Notes: a model not told the origin generated them from the sequence alone. A DNA stretch of 64,000 nt from Achromobacter sp. UMC71 (GCF_014170305.1 NZ_LZZT01000045.1:248001-312000), one strand, 5' to 3'; shown: positions 24,480 through 34,951, counted from the first letter of the stretch. Made by a program: numbers and translations.

Positions 24480-25700
24480 ATGCCCGCCCTGCCCCCGGCC
24501 TTCCGGCGCCTTGCCGCGTCCAACCTGGCCGCCCAGTTTTCCGAACAGATCGCCCTGGCCGCCGCCCCTCTGGTGGCGGTGCTGGCGCTGGGCGCCGGCG
24601 CGGCCCAGACCGGTTATCTGCAGACCGCGCAGACCCTGCCGTTCCTGCTGCTGTCACTGCCGGCCGGCGTGCTGGCCGACCGCATGCCGCGCCGCGCGCT
24701 GATGACGGCCGCCGAGTGCGCGCGCGCGGCCAGCCTGCTGGGGCTGCTGGCGTTGATGGCCGTGGGCGGGCTGAACCTGGGAGGGCTGGCGGCGCTGGGA
24801 TTCCTGGGCGCGATCGGCACCGTCGCCTATAACGTGGCCGCGCCCGCGCTGGTGCCGACGCTGGTGCCGGCGCGCGATCTGGGCAGCGCCAACCGCTGGC
24901 TGGAACTGGCGCGCAGCGCGGCGTTTTCGGCCGGGCCGGCGGTCGGCGGCGCGCTGGTGGGATGGATCGGCGCATCCGTCGCCTATGGCCTGGCCACGGC
25001 CTTGTCGCTGCTGGCGGCCACGCTGCTGGCAGGCCTGCCGCAAGAAGCGCCGCGGTCCACGCCGCGCCGGCGGCTGTGGCGCGAACTGGGCGAAGGCGCG
25101 GCCTTCGTCGCGGCGCATCCGCTGCTGCGGCCGGTACTGGTGACCGCGGTGTTTTTCAATACCGCCTGGTTCGTGCTGCAGGCCGTCTACGTGGCCTACG
25201 CGGTCGAGCGCCTGGGCCTGACGGCGGCCGGCGTGGGCATCACGCTGGGCATTTATGGCGCGGGCATGCTGGCCGGCGCGCTGGCAGCGCCCTGGCTGGC
25301 TGGCCGGTTGCGCTTCGGCGCCTTGATCGCGGCGGGTCCGCTGTGCGCGCTGGCGGCCAGCCTGATCCTCTTGTCTACCCTGGCCATGCCGTCCGGCGCC
25401 TGGGCCGCCGTGGGCTTCTTCCTGTTCGGCGCCGGACCGATCCTGTGGACGATTGCCACCACCACCCTGCGCCAGGCTGTCACGCCCAACGCACTGCTGG
25501 GACGCGTGTCGGCGGTGATACTCACCGCCACCTTCGGGGCGCGGCCGATCGGCGCGCTGATCGGCGCGGCGCTGGCCTCGCAGGTAGGCCTGCAGGCCTG
25601 CCTGTGGGTGTCCAGCCTGGGCTTTGCCGTGCAATTCGGAGTGCTGTTCGCCTCGCCGGTGCTGCGGCTGCGCAACCAGCCCGAGGCCGTGGCGGGCTGA
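24480..25700 (+). CDS. MFS transporter (12-TM, MFS_3/EntS-like exporter type)
   Basis: This 406 aa major facilitator protein has about twelve hydrophobic helices. The conserved loop between helices 2 and 3 appears as GVLADRMPRRAL, the motif A variant of this family. It resembles exporters of the EntS/MFS_3 group, which move siderophores or drugs out of the cell; the substrate cannot be read from sequence. It starts at ATG 24480, 31 bp after a terminator, so it must have its own promoter or arise from read-through. No regulator is adjacent. The 212 bp after it hold no gene that I can support. Confidence 0.88.
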   Translation: MPALPPAFRRLAASNLAAQFSEQIALAAAPLVAVLALGAGAAQTGYLQTAQTLPFLLLSLPAGVLADRMPRRALMTAAECARAASLLGLLALMAVGGLNLGGLAALGFLGAIGTVAYNVAAPALVPTLVPARDLGSANRWLELARSAAFSAGPAVGGALVGWIGASVAYGLATALSLLAATLLAGLPQEAPRSTPRRRLWRELGEGAAFVAAHPLLRPVLVTAVFFNTAWFVLQAVYVAYAVERLGLTAAGVGITLGIYGAGMLAGALAAPWLAGRLRFGALIAAGPLCALAASLILLSTLAMPSGAWAAVGFFLFGAGPILWTIATTTLRQAVTPNALLGRVSAVILTATFGARPIGALIGAALASQVGLQACLWVSSLGFAVQFGVLFASPVLRLRNQPEAVAG

Positions 25701-25912
25701 GGTGCGTTGCGGCGCCGTGGCTCACCTGGACTGCCCGCACAATGCCGTGACGCCCTGGCACCGCGACTTCTGTTGCGCCCACGGATCGGCGGATCTGTAT
25801 CTGTCGGGCCGCGCCGCCTGCCGCTAGACTGGCCCGGTGCTGCAAGGCGTCCTCGCGCGGCGCCTGCTTTCCGACTCCTCGTTCATCGCGCCCGGCCGGC
25901 GCCGCTTCCGAC

Positions 25913-26548
25913 ATGCTGAACATCCTGGGCAAGGCCTCTTCCATCAACGTCCGCAAGGTCCTGTGGACCTGTGCCGAACTGGACCTGCCGTTTGAACGCG
26001 AAGACTGGGGCGTGGGCTTTCAGCCCACGCAGGACCCGGCCTTCCTGGCCTTGAACCCGAACGCCATGGTGCCCGTGCTGCGCGATGGCGACTTCGTGCT
26101 GTGGGAATCGAACAGCATCATCCGCTACCTGGCCGGGCAATACGGCAAGACGGATGCGCTATACCCCGACCTGCCCCGGCGCCGCGCCCGCGTCGATCAA
26201 TGGCTGGACTGGCAGGCGACCGACCTGAACCGGTCGTGGAGCTATGCCTTCATGGGCCTGGCACGGCAATCGCCCGCGCACCAGGACCCAGCCGCGATAT
26301 TGGCCTCCAGCCGGGACTGGGCGCATTTCATGGGCATCCTGGAACAGCGCCTGGCGGATACCGGAGCCTATGTGGCCGGTGATGCCTTCACGCTGGCCGA
26401 CATTGCCGTCGGCCTGTCGGTGAACCGGTGGTTCTGCACGCCGCTGGCCAATAGCGAACGGCCACCGCTGCCCGCGGTGGCCGCCTATTACGACCGCCTG
26501 GCCGAGCGTCCGGGGTATCTGCTTTACGGACGCAACGGCACGGCTTGA
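25913..26548 (+). CDS. Glutathione S-transferase family protein
   Basis: The 211 aa protein has the two-domain GST layout. Residues 1-80 are a thioredoxin-like domain with [15 protein letters not shown] (Ser/Asn in the glutathione-activating position), the cis-Pro turn NAMVPVL and the [10 protein letters not shown] glutathione-binding motif. The all-alpha C-terminal domain carries [15 protein letters not shown]. It is a cytosolic detoxification enzyme of the beta/theta-like bacterial type; its substrate is unknown. It stands alone, convergent with sodC, with a hairpin between them. Confidence 0.9.
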   Translation: MLNILGKASSINVRKVLWTCAELDLPFEREDWGVGFQPTQDPAFLALNPNAMVPVLRDGDFVLWESNSIIRYLAGQYGKTDALYPDLPRRRARVDQWLDWQATDLNRSWSYAFMGLARQSPAHQDPAAILASSRDWAHFMGILEQRLADTGAYVAGDAFTLADIAVGLSVNRWFCTPLANSERPPLPAVAAYYDRLAERPGYLLYGRNGTA

Positions 26549-26558
26549 CGGGCGCCCG

Positions 26559-26582
26559 TCCAGGCCACGGCTGCGGCCTGGA
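26559..26582. terminator. Hairpin between convergent GST and sodC genes
   Basis: A perfect 8-bp stem TCCAGGCC/GGCCTGGA with an 8-nt loop fills most of the 42-bp gap. There is no U-tract on either strand. It is a likely shared terminator. Confidence 0.55.
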
Positions 26583-26590
26583 GGAAAGAC

Positions 26591-27115
26591 TTACTTCACC
26601 ACGCCGCAGACCAGGCGCGCGCCTCCGCCACCCAGCGGCTGGGGCGTGTCGCTGTAGTTGTCGCCGCCCACGTGGATCATCAGTGCGTGCTTCTTGACAT
26701 CGGCCAGCTTCAGGTGGGGCGCCACCACGGCTTGCTTGGCGGTGCCGTTGGCGGCCACCACGATAAAGGGCAGGTCGCCGGTGTGGCCGTCGGTGGCCTC
26801 GGGACCCTTGTGGGCCTTGGTGCCGTGCGGATCCAGGTGACCGCCGGCCGCGCCGCCGGGCGCCATCTGGCCGTTCACCATGCCGGGGTCGCACGAGCCT
26901 TTTTCGTGCACGTGAAAGCCGTGCTCGCCGGGCGGCAGGCCCGTCAGGTTGGGCATGAACTGCAGGCCGGCCTTGGTCTGTTTGAGCGAGATCGTGCCCG
27001 CGCTTTTACCGACGCCGTCGGGAGTCAGGAACGACATCGCGACGTTCTCGGCCTGGGCCGCGGCCGAGGCGCCGGCCAGCGTCAGCGTTGCAACGAGTAT
27101 CGAGAGTTTCTTCAT
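26591..27115 (-). CDS. sodC: Periplasmic Cu/Zn superoxide dismutase
   Basis: This 174 aa enzyme converts superoxide to oxygen and peroxide in the periplasm. A signal peptide ending AGASAAAQA is followed by the SodC core. GFHVHEKGSCDP gives copper-ligand histidines and a disulphide Cys, and GGHLDPHGTKAHKGPE with DGHTGDLP gives the zinc ligands. MIHVGGDNYSDTPQPLGGGGARLVCGV gives the last copper His, the electrostatic-loop Arg and the second Cys. All key residues are present. Longer frames extend upstream without a signal peptide and were rejected. It has its own 209-bp upstream region, shared with the end of the DUF445 gene. Confidence 0.95.
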   Translation of the reverse strand: MKKLSILVATLTLAGASAAAQAENVAMSFLTPDGVGKSAGTISLKQTKAGLQFMPNLTGLPPGEHGFHVHEKGSCDPGMVNGQMAPGGAAGGHLDPHGTKAHKGPEATDGHTGDLPFIVVAANGTAKQAVVAPHLKLADVKKHALMIHVGGDNYSDTPQPLGGGGARLVCGVVK

Positions 27116-27324
27116 GGACTTGCCTCCTGGGATCTTGCGCGGGTTGCGCACCGTCCGGGTGGGCGGTGGGTGTGGTCCGGACCTGCTGCCAGGCATCGGA
27201 GACTGGCAAAGACAATAGCACCGGGGCGTGGCGCTTCGCCAGCAATCTTCGTTCCTGATACACACACGGCGCGGGCCTGTCCCGGCTCGCGGCGCCGATT
27301 CCGCCCCGGCCTGCCGGCGGGGCG

Positions 27325-28665
27325 TCAATTGCCGGCCCACAGCACCCCCGCGTGCAGCAGCACGCCGATCAGGCCGCCAACCAGCGTGCCATTGAAGCGG
27401 ATGTACTGCAGGTCGCGCCCCACGCTCAGTTCCAATTCGTCGACCAGGTGGCGCTCGTCCCAAAGCTTGACCGTGCGCGAGATGTGCTCGGTGACGCCAA
27501 TGCGCAGCCGGCCGGTCAGGCGGCGCGCGGCGCCCAGGATGTGGTTGTTGATGGCCTCGCGCAGGTCCGGGTCCTCGCCCAGCTTGCGCGCCAGGGCCAG
27601 CAAGGCGCTTTCCAGGTGCCCGGCCAGCGCCGACCGTTCGTCCGACAGGTCGCGCCGCAGCGCGGCGTGGATGTCGTCCCACAGGCCTTTCACGTATTCC
27701 TGCACCTTGGGGTGGTCGATGGCGCGTTGTTTCAAGGCTTCGACCTGCTCGGCCAGCGCCGGGTCGGCGCGCAGGCGCTCGATGTAGTCCAGCACCCAGG
27801 CTTCATAGTCGCGCCGCACCGGATGGCCGGGTTCGGACAGCACGTCCCGCAGTTCCTGCACCAGCGCGCGCGCCAGGCGGTCGGCCAGGTTGTCGGCAAT
27901 GCCGTCGACCGAGGCGATGACGTCCACCGCCGCGATGATGCGCGGCCATTCCTTGCGGGCGAATTTCACCAGCAGCGCCGACGCCCGTTCTTTCACGTCG
28001 TCATCGCCCAGGTAGCCGCCCAGCCGCTCAAGCGCGGCATCCAGCAATTCCTGGTGACGGCCGTCGCGCGTCAGCAAGCCCAGCACTTCGCCCGCGGTGC
28101 CGGCGGCGTCCCAGCGGCGCAGGTTCTTCACCACGAACTCCTGGATCACGCCGCGTACGGCCTGGTCGTCCAGCAGGTCCAGCGTTTGCAGCGCCACGCG
28201 GCGCGCGCCGTCGCTCAGCGCATGCGCCTGCTTGGGCCGCGCCAGCCAGCGCGACAGGCGCGAGGCCGGATCGAACACGCGCAGCTTTTCCATCAGCGTG
28301 TCCGGATCCAGGAAATGGTCGCGCACGAACACGGCCAGGTTGTCGCCGATGCGGTCCTTGTTGCTGGGGATGATGGCCGTGTGCGGAATCGGCAAGCCCA
28401 GCGGCCGCCGGAACAACGCCACCACCGCGAACCAGTCGGCCAACGCGCCCACCGTGGCGGCTTCGCAGAAGGCCCGCACCCAGGCCCAGGCGCCCTGCCC
28501 GCCCATGGCGTGGCTGGTGATGAAGCCGCTGATCATGGCGACCAGCAGCGCCAGCGCGGCGATCTTCATGCGCCGCAGTTGCGTGCGGCGCGCCTGCGAG
28601 GCCAGCGCCGAGTGCGTGGCGAACGCCCTGGCTGACGGGCGGGAGGAAGGCGGCGTGTCGGTCAT
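27325..28665 (-). CDS. DUF445 (YjiN-like) inner-membrane protein
   Basis: The 446 aa product is a DUF445 member. An N-terminal helix (ALALLVAMISGFITSHAM) is followed by the family hallmark FCEAATVGALADWFAVVALFRRPLGLPIPHTAIIP. A long alpha-helical central region then ends in a C-terminal FNGTLVGGLIGVLLHAGV helix. The biochemical role of YjiN-type proteins is not settled. Both ends are in the membrane with a large cytoplasmic or periplasmic middle. The ATG at 28665 was chosen over a frame about 125 codons longer that runs into the upstream LysR gene. It lies 92 bp downstream of that LysR gene on the same strand. Confidence 0.88.
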   Translation of the reverse strand: MTDTPPSSRPSARAFATHSALASQARRTQLRRMKIAALALLVAMISGFITSHAMGGQGAWAWVRAFCEAATVGALADWFAVVALFRRPLGLPIPHTAIIPSNKDRIGDNLAVFVRDHFLDPDTLMEKLRVFDPASRLSRWLARPKQAHALSDGARRVALQTLDLLDDQAVRGVIQEFVVKNLRRWDAAGTAGEVLGLLTRDGRHQELLDAALERLGGYLGDDDVKERASALLVKFARKEWPRIIAAVDVIASVDGIADNLADRLARALVQELRDVLSEPGHPVRRDYEAWVLDYIERLRADPALAEQVEALKQRAIDHPKVQEYVKGLWDDIHAALRRDLSDERSALAGHLESALLALARKLGEDPDLREAINNHILGAARRLTGRLRIGVTEHISRTVKLWDERHLVDELELSVGRDLQYIRFNGTLVGGLIGVLLHAGVLWAGN

Positions 28666-28757
28666 GAAGTCTCCAGCGGGGACGCGAGGCCCAGCATACC
28701 AAGTCCACCCGCCGGACATGGCTTGCGCCGGGGTGGGCGCCGCGCCAGGCCGGCGTA

Positions 28758-29627
28758 TCAGTTGTCCGGCTCGGCCAGCGTGCCGCGCAGCCAGGCAATG
28801 AAGGCGTCGGCGTGGGCCGTGCGCGTGCGGCCGGCGGCCGGCACCGCGCACAGGCCGCCTTCGAACGGCACGAAACCGTAAGGCGCCACCAGCAGGCCGT
28901 CTTGCAGTTCGCGCGCGATCAGGCGGCGCTCGACCAGCGCCACGCCCAAGCCGGACAGCGCGGCCTCGATGCACAAGTGAGTATGGGGAAAGGCCAGCGT
29001 GTCGCCCTGCGCCGCCGGCTGGCCGGTGATGGCCTCCCATTGGTTCCAGGCGCTCGAGGTGTATTCATGCGCGATGCGCGCACGCGCCGCAGGCTTCTTG
29101 CGGGCATAGGCCGGCGTGCAGACCGCGCCGAAGCGCACCGGGGCCAACGCCAGCGCCCGGCGCCGGTCGGCCTCGGCATAGCCCGACAGGTCCCAGGCCA
29201 CGATCAGGTCGGCGCCCTCGTTGCGCATTTCACGAGCAGAGGTCATCGACAGGCGGATGCGGATTTCGGGGTGCTTGCGATAGAACACGGCCAGCTGCGG
29301 CACCAGCCAGCGCATGGCGAACGTAGCGCTGCAAGCGACGTGCAGCCCCGGCGCCTGGGACTCACGCGCCAGGCGCTCGTAGGCGTTTTCCAGCTGGTCG
29401 AAGGCCGCTCGCACCGACGTGTAGAAGGTCGCGCCGGCCGGGGTCAGGCGCAGGCCGGTGCCGTCTTTTTCGAACAAGGCCACGCCCGCGTGTTCCTGCA
29501 ACAGGCGCAGATGGCGGCTGATGGCGCCGTGGCTGCGGCACAGTTCTTCGGCGGCGCGCGTAACCGAACCGCTGCGGGCGATGGCTTCGAAGGCGCGGAC
29601 AGCGGATAGGGGCGGCAGTTGGCGCAT
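28758..29627 (-). CDS. LysR-family regulator of the GcvA type
   Basis: This 289 aa transcription factor starts with a winged helix-turn-helix of the GcvA subfamily (LPPLSAVRAFEAIARSGSVTRAAEELCRSHGAISRHLRLLQEHAGVALFEKDG). It continues with an effector-binding periplasmic-fold domain. It is divergent from the enolase gene across 224 bp that contain two near-identical dyads (29639-29653 and 29660-29672), one only 12 bp from its own start. This arrangement points to control of that enolase and of itself, an inference from position. The inducer is unknown. Confidence 0.9.
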   Translation of the reverse strand: MRQLPPLSAVRAFEAIARSGSVTRAAEELCRSHGAISRHLRLLQEHAGVALFEKDGTGLRLTPAGATFYTSVRAAFDQLENAYERLARESQAPGLHVACSATFAMRWLVPQLAVFYRKHPEIRIRLSMTSAREMRNEGADLIVAWDLSGYAEADRRRALALAPVRFGAVCTPAYARKKPAARARIAHEYTSSAWNQWEAITGQPAAQGDTLAFPHTHLCIEAALSGLGVALVERRLIARELQDGLLVAPYGFVPFEGGLCAVPAAGRTRTAHADAFIAWLRGTLAEPDN

Positions 29628-29638
29628 GGCGGGTACCT

Positions 29639-29672
29639 GTCAGGAAAACTGACGGATAGGCAGAAAAACTGC
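29639..29672. promoter_or_regulatory. Twin CAG-N5-CTG dyads, candidate LysR operator
   Basis: GTCAG-GAAAA-CTGAC (29639-29653) and GCAG-AAAAA-CTGC (29660-29672) share the core CAGnAAAACTG, with centres 20 bp apart, so both face the same side of the helix. They sit in the leader/promoter of the GcvA-like gene and upstream of enolase. Confidence 0.55.
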
Positions 29673-29728
29673 ATTGTTGGAATCCAGCCCTGTTTTTAGC
29701 ATGGCGGCATTGCCATCGGGGCTACTAA

Positions 29729-31132
<1,404 letters not shown>

Positions 31133-31159
31133 GGCGCGGCTGAGCAGCTTGCCGTCCGC

Positions 31160-31891
31160 TCATTCCCGGTCGCGATACGCTGTCGCGCACAGGATCGCGA
31201 ATGCCAGGATCAACGCCACGCTGAGAATCAGCGCGGCCCCGGCCGTGGTGATGGCGTTGGCCCAGCCCGTGCGCCACGCCGTGGTCAGCGACCCTGTCGC
31301 CACCGCGGTTGACGCGGTCAGCATCAGCAGCATGAGGGAAAACGGCCAGACCCGGCGGCGCAGCGCTTGGCGCGATTGCTGCCACCCAAAGCGATCGGTC
31401 AGGGCCACCTGCGGCAGGCTCAGTGACCACGCGCCCATCCGGTGCATCACCGGCAGCCACAGCGCCAGCCACAGCAGCAGCATGAGCGTCAGGAAAACCG
31501 TGCTGGGCGTGTCCGGCATTTTGAAATACAGGGCGACCCCCAACGTGGTGCTGAGGGATTTCAGGCCGGCGACCAGCAGGAGCGCGCCGGCGATCAGCAC
31601 CACCATGCGCAGGTAGGCGCCATCCGGGCGCAGCGGCGGGCTCGGTGCCTGCGCCAGATGGCGCTGCCACGCCAGCGCCAAGCGGGCCAGAGACAGCAGG
31701 CAGACGACCGCGGCCAGCAGCAGCCAGCGTTCTATCGGGCCGCCGAACTGATCCAATACCAACGCGCCGGGCAGCGACAACACGAACAGGACGAACGCCA
31801 ACGGCGCGGCGGCGAACATGCCGGGCACCTGCTGGGGAAACTGGCGTAGCGTCTGGCCTAGCAGGCGACGGGCGGTAAGCGGTTGCGGCAC
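31160..31891 (-). CDS. Multi-pass inner-membrane protein, function unknown
   Basis: The 243 aa product has about six hydrophobic helices (around 25-45, 55-70, 92-112, 130-150, 185-205, 215-238). It has no enzyme motif, although it resembles the uncharacterised BPSS1780-like membrane proteins of betaproteobacteria. The start is GTG with GAGGG about 6 nt upstream. It is the third gene of a minus-strand run with two lipoprotein genes, 25 bp after the second, and ends 27 bp from the convergent enolase stop. I assign no function. Confidence 0.72.
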   Translation of the reverse strand: MPQPLTARRLLGQTLRQFPQQVPGMFAAAPLAFVLFVLSLPGALVLDQFGGPIERWLLLAAVVCLLSLARLALAWQRHLAQAPSPPLRPDGAYLRMVVLIAGALLLVAGLKSLSTTLGVALYFKMPDTPSTVFLTLMLLLWLALWLPVMHRMGAWSLSLPQVALTDRFGWQQSRQALRRRVWPFSLMLLMLTASTAVATGSLTTAWRTGWANAITTAGAALILSVALILAFAILCATAYRDRE

Positions 31892-31916
31892 GGGCTGCCC
31901 TCGTTGAGTCGCCGGC

Positions 31917-32474
31917 TCAATATGGAAACACCTCCAGCACCGCCGACGCCAGGATGCCGATGTACTCGTCCATTTCCTCCGGCCTGGGGTCGCGGTTGTC
32001 GACGGCGCCCGCGGTGCGCAGACGCACGGTCAAGGTGCTGCCGCCGCCGTCCACGCTGAACTGCAGGCCGAATGCCCAATCGTAACCTCTGGAGCGGAAC
32101 ACCAGCGTCAGCCAGCCGCTTTCCGGTTCCAGCGCGGACCGGGCGTTCAGCAGCCCCCGCGCGGCCAATGCAGACGGGGCGGCCTCGGCGAAGCGGCGCA
32201 TCGCGGCCCGCGCATCCGGCACGTCCTTGGCCAGCGCAATCTGCGTCAGCTGCAAAGGCGGCACCAGCAGGCGATGCGAGAACGAGCGGGAAAGCTGCAG
32301 CGCCAACGGCGGCACGATCGACGCCGGCGCGACGCCTGAGTCGGGCGCAGACGCGGAAGCCGACGCAGGCACCACGGCAGCCGGAGCCGGCGCCGGCCGC
32401 GAGGACGCCGCACAACCACCGAACAACACCGCGACCAAGGCCGACAACAGCAACCGCGGCAACAAGCGAATCAT
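31917..32474 (-). CDS. Predicted lipoprotein, function unknown
   Basis: The 185 aa product has a short basic start, a hydrophobic stretch and the lipobox VLFGGC (MIRLLPRLLLSALVAVLFGGC), so it is probably a lipid-anchored envelope protein. A Pro/Ala/Ser linker is followed by a domain of about 120 residues (LQLTQIALAKDVPDARAAM, RSRGYDWAFGLQFSVDGGGSTLTVRLR) with no known family I can name. The start at 32474 gives the proper signal; a longer frame overlaps the upstream gene. It lies 26 bp after the first lipoprotein gene of the set. Confidence 0.75.
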   Translation of the reverse strand: MIRLLPRLLLSALVAVLFGGCAASSRPAPAPAAVVPASASASAPDSGVAPASIVPPLALQLSRSFSHRLLVPPLQLTQIALAKDVPDARAAMRRFAEAAPSALAARGLLNARSALEPESGWLTLVFRSRGYDWAFGLQFSVDGGGSTLTVRLRTAGAVDNRDPRPEEMDEYIGILASAVLEVFPY

Positions 32475-32500
32475 GCCGCCCGCCTCGCCCTGCCGCGACG

Positions 32501-33784
32501 CTACGATCGGGCGGCGCATGACTTGGACTCCGGTTTGTCGGCAAAGCGGCGGAACTCTTCCAGGCTCGCCAGCGGCGTCGACAGGCGGTAGCAATTGTTC
32601 AGGCCGCGCAGCAGGAAAAAGGCCTCTTCGCTGCCCAGCGAGTCGGAGAATTCCTTCTCGCCCAGCTTCTTGACGATCAGCTTGAGCGCGGCCTCGTCGC
32701 GATAGCGGGTCAGCCGTTCACCCAGGAGATAGGCGGTCAGCGCCGCTTGCAACCGGGCCTGCGCATCGCCGACCTGCTCGATCGACGCGCCCGCGCCCAC
32801 CTTGCTCAATAGCGCCGTCAGCGCGACCGACCGTTCCATCACCGACTTGGGCACGATGCTGTCGAACGTGCCCACCGAGAGCAGCGCGGTCGGCACGTTC
32901 AGCGGCGTGGCGCCGTCCATGACCTGATTGGTGCGCGTGTTGTAGGTCAGCGCCTTGCCCCAGAAGCTGCGCGTTTCCCCGTCCGGCCGGCCCACCACCA
33001 CGTAGGAGCCCTGCTTGAGCATGCCGAGGTTGGCGCCGGTCGACCGGCTGACGGCGGCCTGCGAATACAGCTGCACGCTGTATTCCAGCACCAGGCGGTT
33101 GCGCCGGTTGGCCAGCACCAGTTCGGCGGCGGTGAACGCCACGCCCGCCAGCGGCGACACCAGCGGATTGCTGACCAGATTGAGCGCGCCGCCGACCACG
33201 CCTTGCGCCCGGTTCAGGGCGCGCAGGGTTTCGGCGTTGCGTTCGGCCGTGACGTCCATCACCCTGATCCGGAAGTAAGGCGCCACGCGTTCGTCCCAGC
33301 GCGGCACGTAATAGACCAGCAGGTTCGAGAAGTTCAAGGACTGGTCGGGCTGCACGCCACGTTGATACCAGACCACGATGGACTCGGTGCTGCCGTCGTC
33401 CTTGGCGCCGATGTCCAACAGCACGGCGTAGTCCGCCGGCCCGTCGATGCCCGCCGTCTTCTTGCCGGAGGCGTCCTGGCGCGCGGGAATCTCGACCGAC
33501 CGCATCAGGATGGACAGGGGTTCGTTGGCGGGCACCGCCAGTTGCTGGTCGGCTTCGTCCGAGGCTGGCACGCCGGTCAATTCCAGTCTGCGCACGACGT
33601 CGGCCGCGTTGGCGCCGGGTACCAGATAGAAGCTGCGGTTATCCGCGTAGATCGGGGTGTAGGCGGTGTAGCGATCGCCGACGTTCGGCTCACCGCCCGT
33701 GCACCCCGCCAATAATCCGACCACCCCCAGCATGCCCGCACGCCATCTGCCGGACAGGAGCCGGCACCAGAACACGAAAGCCAT
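32501..33784 (-). CDS. Large predicted lipoprotein, function unknown
   Basis: The 427 aa product starts at ATG 33784, preceded by GGAG. Its signal region ends in the lipobox GLLAGC near residue 33. The mature protein has no domain I recognise. It contains repeated aromatic/valine strands (NLLVYYVPRWDERVAPYFRIRV), a Gly/Val-rich hydrophobic stretch (GVVGGALNLVSNPLVSPLAGVAF) and a helical C-terminal region with Cys residues (NCYRLST, KSCAARS). It is the first gene of a three-gene envelope operon and has a good candidate promoter at 33833-33860. Function unknown. Confidence 0.75.
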   Translation of the reverse strand: MAFVFWCRLLSGRWRAGMLGVVGLLAGCTGGEPNVGDRYTAYTPIYADNRSFYLVPGANAADVVRRLELTGVPASDEADQQLAVPANEPLSILMRSVEIPARQDASGKKTAGIDGPADYAVLLDIGAKDDGSTESIVVWYQRGVQPDQSLNFSNLLVYYVPRWDERVAPYFRIRVMDVTAERNAETLRALNRAQGVVGGALNLVSNPLVSPLAGVAFTAAELVLANRRNRLVLEYSVQLYSQAAVSRSTGANLGMLKQGSYVVVGRPDGETRSFWGKALTYNTRTNQVMDGATPLNVPTALLSVGTFDSIVPKSVMERSVALTALLSKVGAGASIEQVGDAQARLQAALTAYLLGERLTRYRDEAALKLIVKKLGEKEFSDSLGSEEAFFLLRGLNNCYRLSTPLASLEEFRRFADKPESKSCAARS

Positions 33785-33832
33785 ACTTGCTCCGCAAGAA
33801 AAGGCCCGCAATGGATCGGAACGACGACGGGA

Positions 33833-33860
33833 TTTTTATCATTATGTTTCTTTTTGTCAA
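33833..33860 (-). promoter_or_regulatory. Candidate sigma-70 promoter of the lipoprotein operon
   Basis: On the minus strand TTGACA (33855-33860) is followed after 16 bp by TAAAAA (33833-33838), in a strikingly AT-rich patch 49 bp before the start codon. Confidence 0.5.
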
Positions 33861-33932
33861 ACCTCGCTAACCCGCACTGCCCCCGGCAAGGCGTCCGGGC
33901 GCCGGCCCCCAGGCGGGGCCGCGGCCCTCGCC

Positions 33933-34862
33933 CTACTCCCCCGCGCCCAGCAACCCCGGCCGGCCTTCGTGCGCCGCCTGGGCCCGCTGCTGGATGAATT
34001 CAATCAGCATGGCGATGGCGCGCGGGTGGTGGCGGTTGGGCATGTACAGCATGTACATGCCGCGCCCGAAGATGCTCAGCCGCCATTGCGGCAACGCGGC
34101 CAGCAGATCGCCGCGCGCGACGTCGTCGTGCACCACATAGTCAGGCACCACGCCCACCCCCAGGCCGGCCAGCATGGCGTCGCGCAGAAAGGCGTAGTTG
34201 CGGGAGATGATGGTGGGCTCCAGCACCACGTGCTGCCGCGGCTGGCCGCCGTAATAGGCGGACAGGCGCAACGGCCGGCCGATGACCGCGGCGCTGATGA
34301 CGGGCAGGCGCGTCAGGTCTTCGGGCCGTTGCGGCAGGCCCCGGGCGGCAGCGAAATCCGGCGAGGCGCAGGCCACGTAACGCACCTGGCCCAGTTCGCG
34401 CGCCACCAGGTTCTGCGGCGGCTCGGACATGATGCGCACGGCAATGTCGACCTCGTCGCGCAGCAGGTCGTCGACGCTGTTCTCGAACAGCACGTCCAGC
34501 ACAATGTCGGGATAGGTCTTCTTGAATTCCAGCAGCCACGGGGTCATGACGAACTGGCCGTAGCCGCTGGGCACGCTCAGGCGAACCTTGCCCTGGGGCG
34601 TCTTGCCCAGGCTTTCGACGGCTTCGCGCGCCGCCGCGAGTTCGTCCTGGATGCTGCGGCCGTGTTGATAGAGCTTCAGTCCGATTTCCGTGGGTTCGAC
34701 GTGCCTCGTCGTGCGCCGCAGCAGTTGCATGCCGACGGCGCGTTCCAGCTGGGTCAGGTGGTAGCTGACGTTGGCGCGGGTCATTTTCAGGCGGCGCGCG
34801 GCTTCGCTCAGATTGCCCGCGTCCAGGATCTCTACCAGCAAGGTCAGGGCTTTGGTGTCCAT
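33933..34862 (-). CDS. LysR-family regulator (CrgA/DhcR-like), divergent from the pim-type operon
   Basis: The 309 aa product has an N-terminal HTH (LVEILDAGNLSEAARRLKMTRANVSYHLTQLERAVGMQLLRRTTRHVEPT) and a C-terminal substrate-binding-like domain. The HTH and effector domain resemble the CrgA-type LysR subgroup. The start MDTKALTLL is chosen because GAGGAG lies 8 nt upstream; a frame 16 codons longer reads through the AT-rich promoter. It is transcribed away from the fatty/dicarboxylic acid degradation operon, and the 236-bp gap holds four GTCAA repeats. It is a likely local regulator of that operon; its effector is unknown. Confidence 0.9.
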   Translation of the reverse strand: MDTKALTLLVEILDAGNLSEAARRLKMTRANVSYHLTQLERAVGMQLLRRTTRHVEPTEIGLKLYQHGRSIQDELAAAREAVESLGKTPQGKVRLSVPSGYGQFVMTPWLLEFKKTYPDIVLDVLFENSVDDLLRDEVDIAVRIMSEPPQNLVARELGQVRYVACASPDFAAARGLPQRPEDLTRLPVISAAVIGRPLRLSAYYGGQPRQHVVLEPTIISRNYAFLRDAMLAGLGVGVVPDYVVHDDVARGDLLAALPQWRLSIFGRGMYMLYMPNRHHPRAIAMLIEFIQQRAQAAHEGRPGLLGAGE

Positions 34863-34880
34863 GTCGAATCTCCTCGACCG

Positions 34881-34930
34881 ATTGTCAATTTTTTTTATCG
34901 TCAATGTCAATTATTGATGTCATTGTCAAG
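34881..34930. promoter_or_regulatory. Cluster of four GTCAA repeats with inner dyad TCAAT-T-ATTGA
   Basis: GTCAA occurs four times within 50 bp of AT-rich DNA between the LysR gene and the pim-type operon. The inverted repeat at 34907-34917 has 5-bp arms and a T-N9-A form like a LysR half-site array. On the minus strand the same repeats read as TTGACA-like boxes. Confidence 0.5.
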
Positions 34931-34951
34931 ACTTCTTTACTGAGAAAGAAT
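34923..34951 (+). promoter_or_regulatory. Candidate promoter of the pim-type operon
   Basis: TTGTCA (34923-34928), a 17-bp spacer and AAGAAT (34946-34951) form a weak sigma-70 promoter that overlaps the last GTCAA repeat, consistent with an activator-dependent promoter. Confidence 0.35.
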
